From JBGPTK01 sp963797765 (GTDB taxonomy: Bacteria; Acidobacteriota; Terriglobia; Acidiferrales; UBA7541): a stretch of DNA of 64,000 bases. The notes below the pieces were generated by a model, which made no database searches, was not told the DNA's origin, and was given only the letters and a program-made list of their open reading frames with translations. The translations under genes and the position numbers were made by a program. Position 1 is the first letter of the stretch; each line of letters opens with the position of its first letter. Location: positions 124,001 to 188,000 of the forward strand of contig CAWCQU010000002.1 in the NCBI GenBank assembly GCA_963797765.1, written 5' to 3'. This document shows positions 63,574 through 64,000 of this stretch, piece after piece.

Positions 63574-64000
63574 TTAGCCACGGCGTTGGGAGAAGAGCCA
63601 AGGTACCAGGGCTGGTTCGGTGAACGCCCATTCCCAAACGTTGTGGTCCACTCCAGCGTATTCGGTGAAGAGCGGGTGGCCGCCTGCTTTCCGCCTCGCG
63701 GCGATCCGCTCGCGGGATACGGATACCGGAACGGTCTTGTCGGAATCGCCGTGGAAATTCCACAGCGGCGTATGGATCGATCCGGTGCCGTCGTCCGGGG
63801 AGACGCTTCCACAGCAGATTACGGCCGCGGCAAAAAACTGCGGGCGATAAGTGATCATATTCCACGTGCCCGCCCCTCCCATCGATTGGCCCATCACATA
63901 GATTCGGTGTTCATCAATGGCGAACTCGTGGCGCAACGCATCGACGATTTCGAGAGCGGCCCTTGATCCGTCGCCGAAGCCTGGTAACACTGTCGCCGGG
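63574..64000 (-). CDS. Alpha/beta-hydrolase esterase (partial, runs off the right edge)
   Basis: The C-terminal part of a hydrolase of the feruloyl esterase / PHB depolymerase-like group. GQSMGGAGTW is the nucleophile elbow (Ser), FHGDSDKTVPV holds the acid residue and YAGVDHNVWEWAF the catalytic His. The frame is open to the window edge, so the start lies beyond it. A predicted GTG at 63990 is not a real start since the fold's N-terminal half would be missing. Confidence 0.75.
   Translation of the reverse strand, partial: PATVLPGFGDGSRAALEIVDALRHEFAIDEHRIYVMGQSMGGAGTWNMITYRPQFFAAAVICCGSVSPDDGTGSIHTPLWNFHGDSDKTVPVSVSRERIAARRKAGGHPLFTEYAGVDHNVWEWAFTEPALVPWLFSQRRG

Overview
This 64 kb window (GC-rich, densely coded, no rRNA, tRNA, CRISPR array or insertion sequence seen) looks like a chromosomal piece of an Acidobacteriota-type soil bacterium. 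That assignment is an inference from the gene mix: paired DUF3857/transglutaminase-like proteins, EMO-type Fe-S oxidoreductase with ETF, secreted M28 peptidase, LemA/DUF2207 pair and hairpin-rich interspersed repeats. No marker gene settles it.

Layout. 0.1-4.1 kb: a malate synthase-like gene and a GMC oxidoreductase, both minus strand and both carrying frameshifts. 4.6-7.4 kb: a tandem universal stress protein and, convergent to it, an alpha-glucan phosphorylase. 7.7-10.8 kb (plus): a WS/DGAT wax ester/triacylglycerol synthase overlapping an HMG-CoA reductase-family gene by 4 bp. 32.3-10.9 kb (minus): a 21 kb operon-like block read in the order EMO-type ETF:quinone oxidoreductase, etfB, etfA, acyl-CoA dehydrogenase, a 3078-residue polyketide/PUFA-type synthase, an 1880-residue single-chain acyl-CoA carboxylase and a translationally coupled 4'-phosphopantetheinyl transferase.

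32.8-39.1 kb: a lipase-like hydrolase, then a lipid-granule locus: two nearly identical phasin-like genes (905 bp direct repeats) flanking phaR, a lipocalin-like gene and a UbiB/ABC1 kinase. Each phasin promoter has a CTGC-N3-GCAG operator of the PhaR type. 39.2-64 kb is mostly housekeeping and transport: MFS permeases, a YncE-like propeller, a DUF3857 pair, an OPT transporter (frameshifted), mutM, a P-loop ATPase, M28 peptidase, dtd, a GNAT, an isoprenylcysteine methyltransferase-like protein, MarR, ClC, a zinc ribbon, DUF2207-LemA, a LamG-like secreted protein, a metallo-beta-lactamase fold hydrolase and a partial esterase.

How it may work together (inference). The carboxylase would make malonyl-CoA, the PPTase would activate carrier domains, and the megasynthase (KS-AT-KS-ACPx5-KR-DH, with no enoyl reductase and no release domain) would build an acyl chain whose redox state is set by the linked acyl-CoA dehydrogenase, ETF and membrane EMO. 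The neighbouring WS/DGAT could store the product as a neutral lipid coated by the phasins. The most striking feature is that all five tandem ACP domains have threonine where the phosphopantetheinylated serine is expected.
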